This document shows positions 50,872 to 64,000 of a DNA stretch of 64,000 bases, in pieces. How positions within the stretch are numbered: position 1 is the stretch's first letter; every line of letters begins with the position of its first letter. Position numbers and translations under genes: made by a program. The stretch comes from Antilocapra americana (lineage: Eukaryota > Chordata > Mammalia > Artiodactyla > Antilocapridae), in assembly GCA_007570785.1 (NCBI GenBank), contig ML662442.1, forward strand, positions 57,952,518 through 58,016,517. The letters run 5' to 3'. The notes beneath the pieces are model-generated. The model worked only from the letters and a program-made list of their open reading frames with translations, ran no database searches and was not told the origin of the DNA.

Positions 50872-51080
50872 GTTGTTGTTTAGTCTCTAAGTCCTGTCTG
50901 TCTCTCTGCAACCCAATGGACTGTAACCTGCCAGGTTCCTCTGTCCATGGGATTTCCCAGACAAGAATACTGGAGCAGGTTGCCATTCTCTTCTCCAGGA
51001 AATCTTCCTGACCCAGGAATCAAACCCACATCTCCTGCACTGGCAGGTGGATTCTTTACCACTGAGCCACCTGGGAAGCC
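50872..51080 (-). mobile_element. Bov-tA SINE (GTT-tailed type)
   Basis: Reverse copy from 'gttgttgtttagtctctaagtcctgtctg' to 'ccactgagccacctgggaagcc'. ATAAGCCACATT flanks it perfectly at 50860-50871 and 51081-51092. Confidence 0.93.
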
Positions 51081-52209
51081 ATAAGCCACATTATGGTTGT
51101 CCTAAAGTATTCTCCAGCAATAAAATCACTTTTTTTATGTAAGTGCTGCTACCATGATATTTTAAGAATATATAAGGATTTAAAGCTCTCATATTTTTTG
51201 GTAGCTTATTTGCCAATTTTTTTTATATCATCCTACTTAGCTTGCTGGAAGAAATATGAGGATAGTAAATTTATTGTTCATGTTTCACCCTGGAAGTGAG
51301 TTACAACTTGTAAGTAAAATATTTATAGTCCATTATGCATCACTTCAATATTACTTGAGCTATATTGTTGATGTTTTTATGCCACTTATCAACCTTGTAT
51401 TTTAGAGACTGGAAAATGATTCTGTGAACATAGAATCCTAGCACTGGAAGAACCCTTAATAAGCCATCTGCCTGCACTCCTATCACTGGATGGGGCAGAG
51501 CTAAGCCAGCCAGGACAGATCGTGCAAAAGCACACTGAAGTGAGTGCTTCCCACGGTTCTCTAGAGCCCAAGCTGGAGTATAATTAAGCTAACTATACCA
51601 AAAGTCCTCCTATATCACCTGTTTTGTTTTGTTTTTCCTGGTCTTTGCAGATTTAGAGAAGAGTTTAAAATATTTTTCATGAAAATAACTGCTAAATCAT
51701 CCTTTGGCCTTTTCTTTCCCAGATTGAACTAGTCTACTGTTTTCAGCCTTTTCTCAGAGAAGTTGCAGCAATAATAATCTCACTTTTTTTCTTTTTAAGA
51801 AGAAATGCCAGCTTAGTCTAAACCAGGCATTCTTGACCTAACAGTATTTGAACTTGGATGAGAAGAAAAAAATTATGCATTATTTTCACTAACCTCAATC
51901 AGAAATTTAATGTTTTCCTCTGTTACTATATCACAAATATTTTAAAATATTTGAACATTTATATTTCAATGTGATTATTTCCTATATTGTATAATCCTAT
52001 GTATTTACTTTATGCATTTTCAGAAGGGGTTGGTAGGGCTCACTAAGGGTCCATAGCAAAAAAAAAAAAAGAAAGAAGAAAAGGTTACACTTGTGAGAAG
52101 GGCACTTGTGTAACCTTTAAATGTAAATTCTCAGGATTGTTTTGTTCTTTTCTGTTTTGAAGATAATAGTGACTAGTGTACTTCATTTAATGTACTGTCA
52201 TGCCTTTAG

Positions 52210-52368
52210 GTTTATGTACAAGTTAATAAAGAAGCAGCGGACAATAAAAATGTAGCAAAATCAGCACATGAGTTCTTCCAGCGACTGGAACTAGGCGACA
52301 TGCAAGCACTTGCACTATGGCAGAAATTTCGGGACTTGAGCATAGATGAGTACATGCGGATTTACAAG
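52210..52368 (+). CDS. RARS2: RARS2 exon 9
   Basis: At 159 bp (c.613-771) this is the largest exon in the window, with a cctttag acceptor and an AAG|gtaccc donor. It encodes 53 whole codons beginning [20 protein letters not shown] and containing [20 protein letters not shown] and [12 protein letters not shown]. The [12 protein letters not shown] element is an ArgRS-type connective segment inside the catalytic region. Changes from human, such as D-to-N and L-to-A in variable stretches, are consistent with species divergence. The run of C right after the donor is unusual but does not alter the splice site. Confidence 0.96.
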
Positions 52369-53393
52369 GTACCCCCCCACTCTCCTGCTATCTTGTCATG
52401 TAATACAGCTCTTAACTGGTACTCCTGGCTGGAAAGGTTGCTTTTGAAGCTCAGATTTGGTGTTTGTCATTGAGTTGATAGTTGGGACTCACATATTGTT
52501 CTTTGGGCTAAAGTTAGAGCTATGAAGTAAATTTAAAAAATGAACTTCACAGGCTGAATATGAAGTGATATCCTGATACTTTGTTTCAGTCTGGCATTTC
52601 TTTTCTTTCTTCTATCATCCCTTCACTTTTGCTTAACCATTGTTTTTTCTCTTGCTTCCTTAGGCATGTATGTGATGGCTATAAATTTGTTCATCTAATA
52701 ATATGTTGGGAATGAGAGAAATACAACAGTTAGTAAAAGACATACAAGTTCTTTTCTCATGGACTTTACATTCTAACATGGACACAGCAAATTAAACAAA
52801 TTCAAGGCAGTACAGATTAAACAAGAACGTTGACAGTGTGTTCAGTGGTGATGCATGCATGGAGAACAGTGAAACAGAGGGAGAAGGATGAGACGGGCTG
52901 CCTGAGCAGGGTTTCAGCAAAGAACCCACATGGCTGGAGTAAGGAAGCAAGATGAAGAACAGTAGGAGCAGGGTCCAAGGGGTTGTAGAGTCGGGCAGGA
53001 GAGAGGACATTTTCCAGGACTGTCCAGTGGAGATGTCCCATATCTGTTCTGTCCAGTATTGCGGCCTCCTGCCACGTGTGGCCATTGAGCGCTTTCAAGG
53101 GCTCATGCTTCAGTGTGAGTCGTGTGACTGAGAAACTAAATATTCACTTTTATTTCATGTGCATTTGAATAACCACGGGTGCCTAGCGGCTCCCCTGCTG
53201 GACAGCACAGTACCATTGTAGGGGCTTGGCTGGTGCGCGGGAGCCGCTAGAAGGTTGGAGTGCCAGAGTGACTTGATTTAACTCTTGTTTTCCCCATCTG
53301 TATGACAGACTGTAGAGCATCCTGTTTTGTCTTAGGGTAAGATAATAGGACTTGTAAGTAACTCTATTTCCTTTTGTTTCTGAACCCTCTTAG
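52369..53393 (+). other. RARS2: RARS2 intron 9
   Basis: A 1,025-bp intron with a C-run right after the donor. About 52690-53030 resembles an old repeat that I cannot name. 53049-53205 is a small inverted-repeat element listed separately. Confidence 0.9.
53049..53205. repeat. Short element with terminal inverted repeats
   Basis: Begins CTGTCCAGTA and ends TGCTGGACAG, whose reverse complement CTGTCCAGCA differs at one base. It contains 'gccacgtgtggccattgagcgc' and resembles a nonautonomous mammalian repeat, family not certain. Confidence 0.55.
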
Positions 53394-53500
53394 CGTCTTG
53401 GAGTACACTTTGATGAATATTCAGGAGAATCGTTTTATCGTGAAAAATCTCAAGAAGTCTTAAAGTTGCTGGACAATAAAGGACTCCTACAGAAAACACT
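53394..53500 (+). CDS. RARS2: RARS2 exon 10
   Basis: This 107-bp exon (c.772-878) starts after cttag and reads [20 protein letters not shown] then [15 protein letters not shown] plus two bases. The [11 protein letters not shown] block is a highly conserved ArgRS motif. The donor is taken as ACACT|gtatga because only this site gives a codon (CTA) continuing into KGTAVV of exon 11, as in human. A second GT ten bases downstream (CAG|gttcct) looks acceptable but would break the frame. Reading on into the intron reaches a stop at about 53541. Confidence 0.93.
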
Positions 53501-54869
<1,369 letters not shown>

Positions 54870-55283
54870 TAAAATCTCTTGTTATCATCACTCAAGATAT
54901 TTTTATTGAGTTTATATTTATTGCCATTTATAGTTCCTGGAAAGGTTTAATATCATCAGAAAAGTAAGTGGAAAACTTTATCATTAAACATTGAAGACTT
55001 CCAGAGATGAATACACTGTTCTACAAACTATAAAATTGAAGTACCTTGTTGCCAACCAGAAATATTTTATATTATCACATTGCCAGAATGTGTATGCTAC
55101 AAGGAGCTCATGTTGATTCAGTGGTATCCTCACTTGGTAAAGATCATCTAACAGGCACATAAGTGCCAGTCCTCATTCTGATTTGTGGTAAAATAGGCCA
55201 CGGGAGAAGTAGGCCATGTCGCTTACATTTTATCATCTGTCTCCATGACCAAACCCTATGGAAAGGAGCAGTCTTTATTAATC

Positions 55284-55496
55284 AGGCTTCCCTGGTGGCT
55301 CAGATGGTAAAAAATCTGCCTGCAATGTGGGAGACCTGGATTCGATCCTTGGGTCAAGAGCCCCTGGAGGAGGGCATGGCAACCCACTCCAGTATTGTAT
55401 CCTGGAGAAGCCCCATGGACAGAGGCGCCTGGCAGGCTACAGTCCATGGGGTCACAAAGAGTCAGATAGATATGACTGAGTAACCAACTATAGCAC
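55284..55496 (+). mobile_element. Bov-tA SINE
   Basis: Forward copy: 'ggcttccctggtggctcagatgg', 'gggagacctggattcgatcc', 'ggcaacccactccagtattgtatcctggag', ending 'gatatgactgagtaacc'. No clear target duplication was found. Confidence 0.92.
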
Positions 55497-55977
55497 AGTT
55501 TTATCAAGCACCCTTATTTCTGGGACAAAGCTAATAGGAAAACATAGGACAATAAAAAAGCCACACAGGCAAAACACAGCCAGACTGGAACACTGCTGGC
55601 AGAAGGTTCTAGTGTCTCCCATCCTAGAGTCTTAGATGACAAACCACTTCTGTAGCATAAAGCCATGATATTTTGTTGTTGTTAACTACCATCATTTTTT
55701 TCCCAGACAAGTGTAAACAACCATCCAACTATCTTACTGTCCCTTAGAAAATTCTTATTTTCTATTACTTGTTGGCATTTCCTTTTATCAGTTCCATATA
55801 ATTGGACTTAGGAGCCTATATATCTAAGAGGTACATTTCTTTTTCTAGATACGAAGATATATAGTAGAAAGTTTTTTTATGCTAGCCAATTATGGCTGGA
55901 CAGATTAAATAAACCTTTGAGTAGTTGTTATAAGAAATGTGTTTACAGAGAATTAAATCCGTTATCTTATAATAAGC

Positions 55978-58872
55978 TATCAGTTCAATTCAATCGTATC
56001 CAACTCTTTGCGACCCCATGGACTGCAGCACACCAGGCGTCCCTGTCCATCACCAACTCCCAGACTCTACTCAAACTCATATCCATTGAATCAGTGATAC
56101 CATCCAACCATCTCATCCTCTGTCATCCCCTTCTCCCACCCTCAGTCTTTGCCAGCATCAGCTCTTTGTATCAGGTGACCAAAGTATTGGGGTTTCAGCT
56201 TCAGCATCAGCCCTTCCAGTGAATATTCAGGACTGATCTCCTTTAGGATGGACTGGTTGGATCTCCTTGCTGTCCAAGGGACTCTCAAGAGTCTTCTCCA
56301 ACACCACATTTCAAAAGCATCAGTTCTTCAGCACTCAGCTTTCTTTATAGTCCAACTGTCACATCCATACATGACCACTGGAAAAATCATAACCTTGACT
56401 AGATAGACGTTTGTTGGGAAAGTAATATCTCTGCTTTTTAGTATGCTGTCTAGATTGGGCATAACTTTCCTTCCAAGGAGTAGGTGTCTTTTAATTTCAT
56501 GGCTGCAATCACCATCTGCAGTGATTTTGGAGCCCCAAAAAATAAAATCTGCCACTGTTTCCACTGTCTCTCCATCTATTTCCCATGAAGTGATGGGACC
56601 AGATGCCATGATCTTAGTTTTCTGAATGTTGAGTTTTAAGCCAACTTTTTCACTCTCCTCTTTCGTTTCATCAAGAAGCTCTTTAGTTCTTCACTTTCTG
56701 CCATAAGGGTGGTGTTATATGCATATCTAAGGTTATTGATATTTCTCCTGGCAATCTTGATTCCAGCTTGTGCTTCCTCCAGCCCAGCATTTCTCATGAT
56801 GTACTCTGCATATAAGTTAAATAACATGGTGACAATATACAGCCTTGACCAACTCCTTTACCTGTTTGGAACCAGTCTGTTGTTCCATGTCCAGTTCTAA
56901 CTGTTGCTTCCTGACCTGCATACAGACTTCTCAGGAGACAAGTCAGGTGGTCTGGTATTCCCATTTCTTTCAGAATTTTCCACAGTTTATTGTGATCCAC
57001 ACAGTCAAAGGCTTTGGTGTAGTCAATAAAGCAGAAATAGATGGTTTTTCCGGAAATCTCTTGCTTTTTTGATGATCCAGCAGTTGTTGGCAATTTGGTC
57101 TCTAGTTCCTCTGCCTTTTCTACAACCAGCTTGTACATATGGAAGTTCATGGTTCACGTATTGCTGAAGCCTGGCTTGGAGAATTTTGAGCATTACTTTA
57201 CTAGTGTGTGAGATGAGTGCAATTGTGCGGTAGTTTGAGCATTCTTTGGCACTGCCTTTCTTTGGGATTGAAATGAAAACTGACCTTTTCCAGTCCTGTG
57301 GCCACTGCTAGGTTTTCCAAATTTGCTGGTATAGAAGTGCAGCACTTTCACAGCATCATCTTTCAGGGTTTGAAATAGCTCAACTGGAATTCCATCACCT
57401 CCACTAGCTTTATTCATAGTCATGCTTCCTAAGGCCCACTTGACTTCACATTCCAAGATATCTGGCTCTAGGTGAGTGATCACACCATCGTGATTATCTG
57501 GGTCATGAAGATATTTTTGGTACAGTTCTTCTGTGTATTTTTGCCACCTCTTCTTAATATCTTCTGCTTCTGTTAGGTCCATACCATTTCTGTCCTTTAT
57601 TGAGCCCATCTCTGCAGGAAATGTTCCCTTGGTATCTCTAATTTTCTTGAAGAGATCTCTAGTCTTTCCCATTCTATTGTTTTCCTCTGTTTCTTTGAAT
57701 TGATCACTGAGGAAGGCTTTCTTCTCTCCTAGCTATTATTTGAGATTCTGCATTCAATTGGGTATATCTTTCCTTTTCGCTGCTATTTGTAAGGCCTCCT
57801 TAGGCAGCCATTTTGCTTTTTTGCATTTCTTTTTCTTGGGGATGGTCTTAATCCCTGTCTCCTGTACAGTGTCACAAACCTCCGTCAATAGTTTCATCAG
57901 GCACTCTGTTTATCAGATTTAGCCCCTTAAATCTATTCTCACTTCCACTGTATAATCATAAGGGATTTGATTTAGGTCATATCTGAATGGTCTAGTAGTT
58001 TTCCCTACTTTCTTCAATTTAAGTGTGAATTTGGCAATAAGGAGTTCATGATCTGAGCCACAGTCAGCTCCCAGTCTTGTTTTTGCTGACTGTATAGAGT
58101 TTCTCCATCTTTGGCTGCAGAGAGTATAATCGGTCTGATTTCGGTGTTGACCATCTGGTGATGTCCATATGCAGAGTCTTCTCTTGTGTTGTTGGAAGAG
58201 GGTGTTTGCTCTGACCAGTGCGTTCTCTTGACAAAACTCTGTTAGCCTTTGCCCTGCTTCATTCTGTACTCCAAGGCCAAATTTGCCTGTTACTCCAGGT
58301 GTTTCTTGACTACTTACTTTTTACCCTATAATGAAAAGGATATCTTTTTTGGGTGTTAGTTCTAGAAGGTCTTGTTGGTCTTCATAGAACTGTTCAAATT
58401 CAGCTTCTTCAGCATTACTGGTCAGGGCATTGACTTGGATTACCTTGATATTGAATGGTTTGCCTTGGAAATGAACAGAGATCATTCTGTTGTTTTTGAG
58501 ATTGCATCCAAATACTGCATTTCAGACTCTTTTGTTGACTCTGGTGGCTACTCCATTTCTTCTAAGGGATTCCTGCCCACAGTGGTAGATATAATGATCA
58601 TCTGAGTTAAATTCACCCATTCCAGTCCATTTTAGTTCACTGATTCCTGACATATCAACGTTCACTCTTGCCATCTCCTGTTTGACCTCTTTCAATTTGC
58701 CTTGATTCATGGACCTAACATTCCAGGTTCCTATACAATATTGCTCTTTTCAGCATCAGACTTTGCTTTGGATCACCAGTCACATCCACAACTGGGTGTT
58801 GTTTTTGCTTTGGCTCCGTCTTTCTTTCTGGAGTTGTTTCTCCACTGATCTGCACTACATTCTGCACGAATA
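55978..58872 (-). mobile_element. BovB LINE, nearly full-length, minus strand
   Basis: About 2.9 kb of the roughly 3.2-kb BovB. Its 3' end is at 55978 ('cagttcaattcaatcgtatccaactc'). Reading the minus strand, the APE-type endonuclease region comes first: GISELKWTGMGEFNSDDHYI at about 58575-58640, DYTLCSQRW near 58110-58135 and CGSDHELL near 58035-58065. The linker gives MGKTRDLFKKIRDTKGTFPA near 57672, and the RT follows with FCFIDYTKAFDCVDHNKLWK near 57020. At the YADD site the frame reads YAYNTT (about 56715-56730), so the catalytic Asp pair is lost. Stops and indels break the ORF. Confidence 0.94.
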
Positions 58873-58875
58873 CTG

Positions 58876-59437
58876 ATAGCAGTCATGAAATTAAAAGATG
58901 CTTACTCCTTGGAAGGAAAGTTATGACCAACCTAGACAGCATATTAAAAAGCAGAGACATTACTTTGTCAACAAAGGTCCTTCTAGTCAAGGCTATGGTT
59001 TTTCCAGTTAATCATGTATGAATGTGAGAGTTAGACTGTAAAGAAAGCTGAGCGCAGAAGAATTGATGCTTTTGAACTGTGGTGTTGGAGAAGACTCTTG
59101 AGAGTCCCTTGGACTGCAAGGAGATCCAACCAGTGCAACCTATAGGAAATCAGTCCTGGGTGTTCATTGGAAGGACTGATGTTGAAGCTGAAACTCCAGT
59201 ACTTTGGCCACCTGATGCGAAGAGCTGACTCATTTGAAAAGACCTTGATGTTGGGAAAGATTGAGGGCAGGAGGAGAAGGGGATGACAGAAGATGAGATG
59301 GTTAGTTTGCATCACTGTCTCAGTGGACAAAAGTTTGGATAAACTCCAGGAGTTGGTGATGGACAGGGAGGCTGGTCTGCTGCGGTTCATGGGGTCGCAA
59401 GGAGTCGGACATGACTGAGCGACTAAACTGAACTGAA
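58876..59437 (+). mobile_element. BovB LINE 3' fragment, head to head with preceding copy
   Basis: Forward BovB beginning at 'gcagtcatgaaattaaaagatgc' and running to the 3' end 'ggacatgactgagcgactaaactgaactg'. It matches the 3' part of the minus-strand copy at 55978-56540 in inverse orientation. The sequence just after it (59438-59500, 'gctgtacatctgaaactaatacaacac') is an old L1 3' tail. Confidence 0.93.
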
Positions 59438-60399
59438 TGCTGTACATCTGAAACTAATACAACACTGCAAGTCCACTATACTCAAATAAAAAAGAAATGT
59501 GTCCACTCAGAATGGAGACTCTGTAACTATTCTTATCTGATATCTTTGCAGAGCTATCATTAGGTCCAGATTTTTCTATGTATTTACCTTAATACCTGTA
59601 CTTTCCACTTTTTCTTTTGGAGAATAACTGTCTTTTTGCCAGGTGTAGAAATGTTTAATTTTTCACCTTGCTCTAATTTCAGTTGTTTCTGCCCTTTTGA
59701 TGGTTTCTTTATAGAATCAAACTATGTGTGTGCATGTGAGTTAAAGGAATTGTTATAACAGACAAACAAGAGTACAGGATGATACTGACAAGAGCACAGG
59801 GTGAGACTAGAGACCTGAATTTTTGTTCTGAGACCATAATCATCAATCACTTAACTTCTCTGGGCTGTGTTTCCCTATGTGGTGAAAAGAGACCTGAACA
59901 AAAATGACCTGGCATTTCTTTCAGCTTTCAAATTCAGATTCTACAAACTCAGCCTAGGACTTTTTCTTACATTCATCTCTTTTTTTCATTGGCTCAAAAA
60001 CTTTCTCTTCGTTTTTGTCCTTGGCTCAAATAGGAAAATATAATGGAGGTATATATTTACGACTTCATTTTGGGGTAATCTGTATCAGTGTTTTATGACC
60101 ATCTTTTATTACAACCCTTCTCAAGAGCCTTTTTAACCCTATTTTTCTTTGTGCCCACCCTCATGAAACTTTAGCACCACATATTTGTCTGGATTATATA
60201 AATATGTGTCTTATACACGTTAGGTTTTTTTTGGCCCCTCACAAGACAGTTTTGCCTCCATTCAGAATGCATGCTCTATTATATCAGCAGCATGAGGTGA
60301 GTACAAATGACATATTGATGACTCAACATTTCAAAAGACCTAGAAACTTTAAAAATTCTTCCAGTCATGTAGTGTTAAGCAAAAATATCTTTAATTTTT

Positions 60400-60790
60400 T
60401 TCTTACAGTTTACTGAGATATAATTGGCATATAGCACTGTATAAGTTTAAGGTGTACAGCCCAATGACTTACTTACATCATGAGATGTTTATCAGAGTAG
60501 ACTTAGTGAACATCCATCATTTCATATAGATAACAAAACTAAAGAAATAGGAAAAAATTTTTTTCTTGTGATGAGAACTGTTAGGACTTACTCTCTTAAC
60601 AACTTCATTATGTAAAATATGGCAGTGTGAATTTATCATTTTGTATATTACATCCCTAGTTCTTAAATTTATCTTTACCTGTGAGTTTATACCTTTTGAC
60701 TACAATTACCCAGTTCCACCCCCTATCCCTTCCCTCTGAAATTCTACAAATCTGATCTCTTTCTCTATTAATAATTGTAATAATAATTTG
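60400..60790 (-). repeat. L1M 3' fragment
   Basis: Reverse old L1: 'tttactgagatataattggcatatagcactgtataagtttaaggtgtac', 'gtgaacatccatcatttcatatag', 'acccagttccaccccctatcccttccc'. Confidence 0.85.
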
Positions 60791-61009
60791 TTATAAGTAG
60801 TAATTGACCCACTACACAGTATTTCTATATATTCAAAATGACCACTATGATAAGTCTAGGTACAATATGTCACCATACAAAGGTATTACTTATTGACTAT
60901 ATTCCCCATAAGGTAGTTAAAATAACTTTTAAGTTCAATATTTAAATAATGTTTACTTAAAATTTCATAGTTTATTGGTTTTTTACTTTCAGTATTTCAT
61001 ACTATGTGC

Positions 61010-61202
61010 AAACTGGTCGCTCAGTCGTGTCTGACTCTTTGCGACCCCGTGGACTGTAGTCTACCAGGCTCCTCTGTCCATGGGGTTTTCCAGGCAAGAA
61101 TACTAGAGTGGGTTGCCATTCCCTTCTCCAGGGGATCTTCCCAACCCAGGGATCCCACATTGCAGGCAGACGCTTTACCCTCTGAGCCACCAGGGAAGCC
61201 CA
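61010..61202 (-). mobile_element. Bov-tA SINE
   Basis: Reverse copy from 'ggtcgctcagtcgtgtctgactctttgcg' to 'ctgagccaccagggaagccc', with a small internal deletion near 'cagggatcccacattgcagg'. Confidence 0.93.
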
Positions 61203-61728
61203 TACTTAACCAGAGATGAGTGGAATTTTAGTCAAAAGAATTTATGGTATTTTTCAAATGCTTTAGAAAATATTGCTTATGAGTGATCCAAGGCTTTGGA
61301 AGAGTAGCTAGAAGATACCTGTTCAGGTGTTGTATCACCTATGTTTTAAATATGTACTTTAGGAAAGCATATTGCAGAAAAGTGACAGGAAGGTGATTCT
61401 TTCCAGAAAAGGCTTAACAAATCATGAAGCATTTACCTACAAACACTTTGGCTAGAGCTATTTAGCTATTATTAATACTTGTCCCAGAGCTTTTATTTAT
61501 TTTTTATGTTTTCACAGCACTTTCATAATTCTTTTCCCAAAGCTGATTTTGTTATTATTGCTTTGTAGCTAAGCATGGTATTGGGATTATAGAAGCATGG
61601 GTACTATACCTGAGGCTGAGGAATAGCAGTAGCTCTTAATTAGAAAAGTTTAATTACTATTAAATAGGTGAAACAAATTATTACCCAGATCTGCGTAGTA
61701 ACTTAATCTGTGGCCATTTTTTTTTCAG

Positions 61729-61789
61729 AGATCTTGCAGCTGCTATAGATCGAATGGAAAAGTATAATTTTGATAAAATGATCTATGTG
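61729..61789 (+). CDS. RARS2: RARS2 exon 12
   Basis: This 61-bp exon (c.975-1035) follows a long T-rich tract and tttcag and ends GTG|gtaagt on a codon boundary. It reads (R)DLAAAIDRMEKYNFDKMIYV. The M of MIYV corresponds to human Met342, where the disease variant p.Met342Val is known, and is unchanged here. A longer frame reading past the donor is intronic and is not supported as coding. Confidence 0.95.
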
Positions 61790-62049
61790 GTAAGTAATCA
61801 CAATAAAAAAACAAAAGGTTATGATGCATGCCTCATGAAAACTGCAAAGATAGAAACTGAAAGCCTTGTTGAAAAACTATGCAAAAATAATTTGTCAAAC
61901 TATAGAAAGATTTCAGTGGTAAGTGTGTTTACGGTGGTAACCTCTATGTTTAAAAAAAAACTACAAAAATGAAAGCGTTCACATTGCCTCATATGAAAAG
62001 AAAACTACACAAAAGAATGGTTATGTGTAACAAATATATATGTGTCATA

Positions 62050-62585
62050 ATGCTTTTTTAAAAAATAACTTTTTATTTTAAATATTTTAGGACTCACAAG
62101 TTTCAGAATAGTACAGTTTCCATATTATCTTCGATCTTCCTCAAGGATAATATCTTACATAACGATACTTTGTCGATACCAGGAAACTAACATTGGTAGA
62201 GACCCTAATTAAATTTCACCAGTATTTACAGACACTTGTGTTAGGGCCTGGATTGTGGAAGGATGGGGAGATGGTTATGGAATTTTATCACATGTATGTT
62301 CAGGTAACCTTTGCCACATTCATAATACAGAACTGTGCCATCACACAACAGCTTCTTTTATGGCAACCACTTAGTAATCATGCCTTCCCCTGACCCTCAC
62401 CCGTGGCAGCCACTGCCCTGTTCTTCATACAGTTTCATCACTTTGAGAGTGTTCTGTAAATGGGTTCACACTAGGTAACCTTTGAGATTGGCTCTTTTCA
62501 CTCAGTGTAATGAATGTCCTTGAGATCCACCCAAACTACTGCACGTGCCAGGGTTTGTTCCTTTTATGCTGGGTGATATCCCAGT
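62050..62585 (-). repeat. L1M relic
   Basis: Reverse L1M wording: 'cattcataatacagaactgtgccatcac', 'gggttcacactaggtaacctttgagattggctcttttcactcagtg', 'ccttgagatccacccaaactactgc'. Confidence 0.65.
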
Positions 62586-62899
62586 CTCCTCTTCCCTTCC
62601 TTTCTTTCCATGTGGAACCCTCCTTTCTCCTAAGGGGGAAAAAATGCTATTAAATATCTTTTTAGTGCTTAGGTTTGGCCTTCTGGGAGATAAAGGTCAC
62701 AATAGCTGAGGGAGGAGTGATTTAGGTGGAATACTCAGTGGAGTGCTGCAGATCTTCCCGCTCGAGCGCTCTGCTCGGACATTCTTCCAGTGACATCCTC
62801 TTCATATGTTTATTTAAAACTGATCCACTGATAATGACTCTAGTCTGTCAGAACTCAAATATTTTAATATGATTTATGTCCAAAGTATTGTAGATTTAA

Positions 62900-64000
<1,101 letters not shown>

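Larger units (their letters stand above)
44166..52209 (+). other. RARS2: RARS2 intron 8
   Basis: An 8,044-bp intron with gtaagt donor and cctttag acceptor. Besides Bov-tA, CHR-2 and relic repeats it holds long unique tracts (46390-47800, 47950-48480, 49030-50850, 51100-52200) in which no gene was seen. L2/MIR-like tails occur near 46500-46600 and 46690-46790. Confidence 0.9.

Noticed and set aside
57193..57672. 159-codon minus-strand frame as a gene
   Set aside because: It is the BovB linker between endonuclease and RT, in register with the surrounding BovB fragments.
58872..58890. GCTATCAGT at 55973 and ACTGATAGC at 58879 as a functional inverted repeat
   Set aside because: Bases at the right-hand site are explained by BovB sequence (diverged 'gattgcagccatg'), so the match is probably coincidental.
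61754..61972. Frame extending RARS2 exon 12 past its donor
   Set aside because: A consensus gtaagt donor at 61790 and the phase match to exon 13 show that the extension is intronic.

Overview
The window is mammalian nuclear DNA from a ruminant, most likely bovine or a close relative. The evidence is the density of ruminant-specific retroposons: BovB (RTE-clade) LINEs, Bov-tA/ART2A tRNA-derived SINEs, cetartiodactyl CHR-1 and CHR-2 SINEs and a ruminant-type L1, lying over older L1M, L2, MIR and MER5-like debris. There is no bacterial-style gene organisation, and nearly all open frames of 60-250 codons are repeat-derived or chance frames.

The only supported host gene is RARS2, mitochondrial arginyl-tRNA synthetase, on the + strand. 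Thirteen consecutive coding exons (exons 2-14 in human numbering) lie between 13986 and 63866. Every junction has an AG acceptor and a GT donor, phases chain without a break, and the 1,201 coding bases give about 400 in-frame residues (human residues about 13-413). They include the HIGH-type ATP-binding motif HVGH (exon 6) and the degenerate KMSKS-type loop MKTRRG (exon 14). Exon 1 (start codon and most of the targeting peptide) was not found, so positions 1-13985 are probably intron 1 and/or upstream DNA. The last exons lie beyond base 64000.

Layout: 1-13985 holds L2/MIR/L1M relics, two BovB elements, a KDM5B processed retrocopy inserted inside the second BovB, a MER5-like element, a MIR and an LTR-like promoter segment. 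Introns 2-3 (14060-21920) hold an L1M copy, a degenerate GC-rich minisatellite, a Bov-tA and a younger L1 with a twin-priming 5' inversion. Introns 4-5 (22005-38660) carry BovB copies in opposite orientation on either side of exon 5. Introns 6-10 are relatively poor in young repeats apart from Bov-tA copies. Intron 11 carries a nearly full-length minus-strand BovB head to head with a truncated plus-strand BovB.

I found no CRISPR, operon, tRNA or rRNA gene and no convincing undescribed system. The observations most worth checking are the KDM5B PHD-finger retrocopy, the twin-primed L1, the inverted BovB arms flanking exon 5, the BovB palindrome in intron 11, the LTR-like promoter and the SINE/BovB fusion junction. 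Repeat family names come from recalled consensus sequences, not from a database search.
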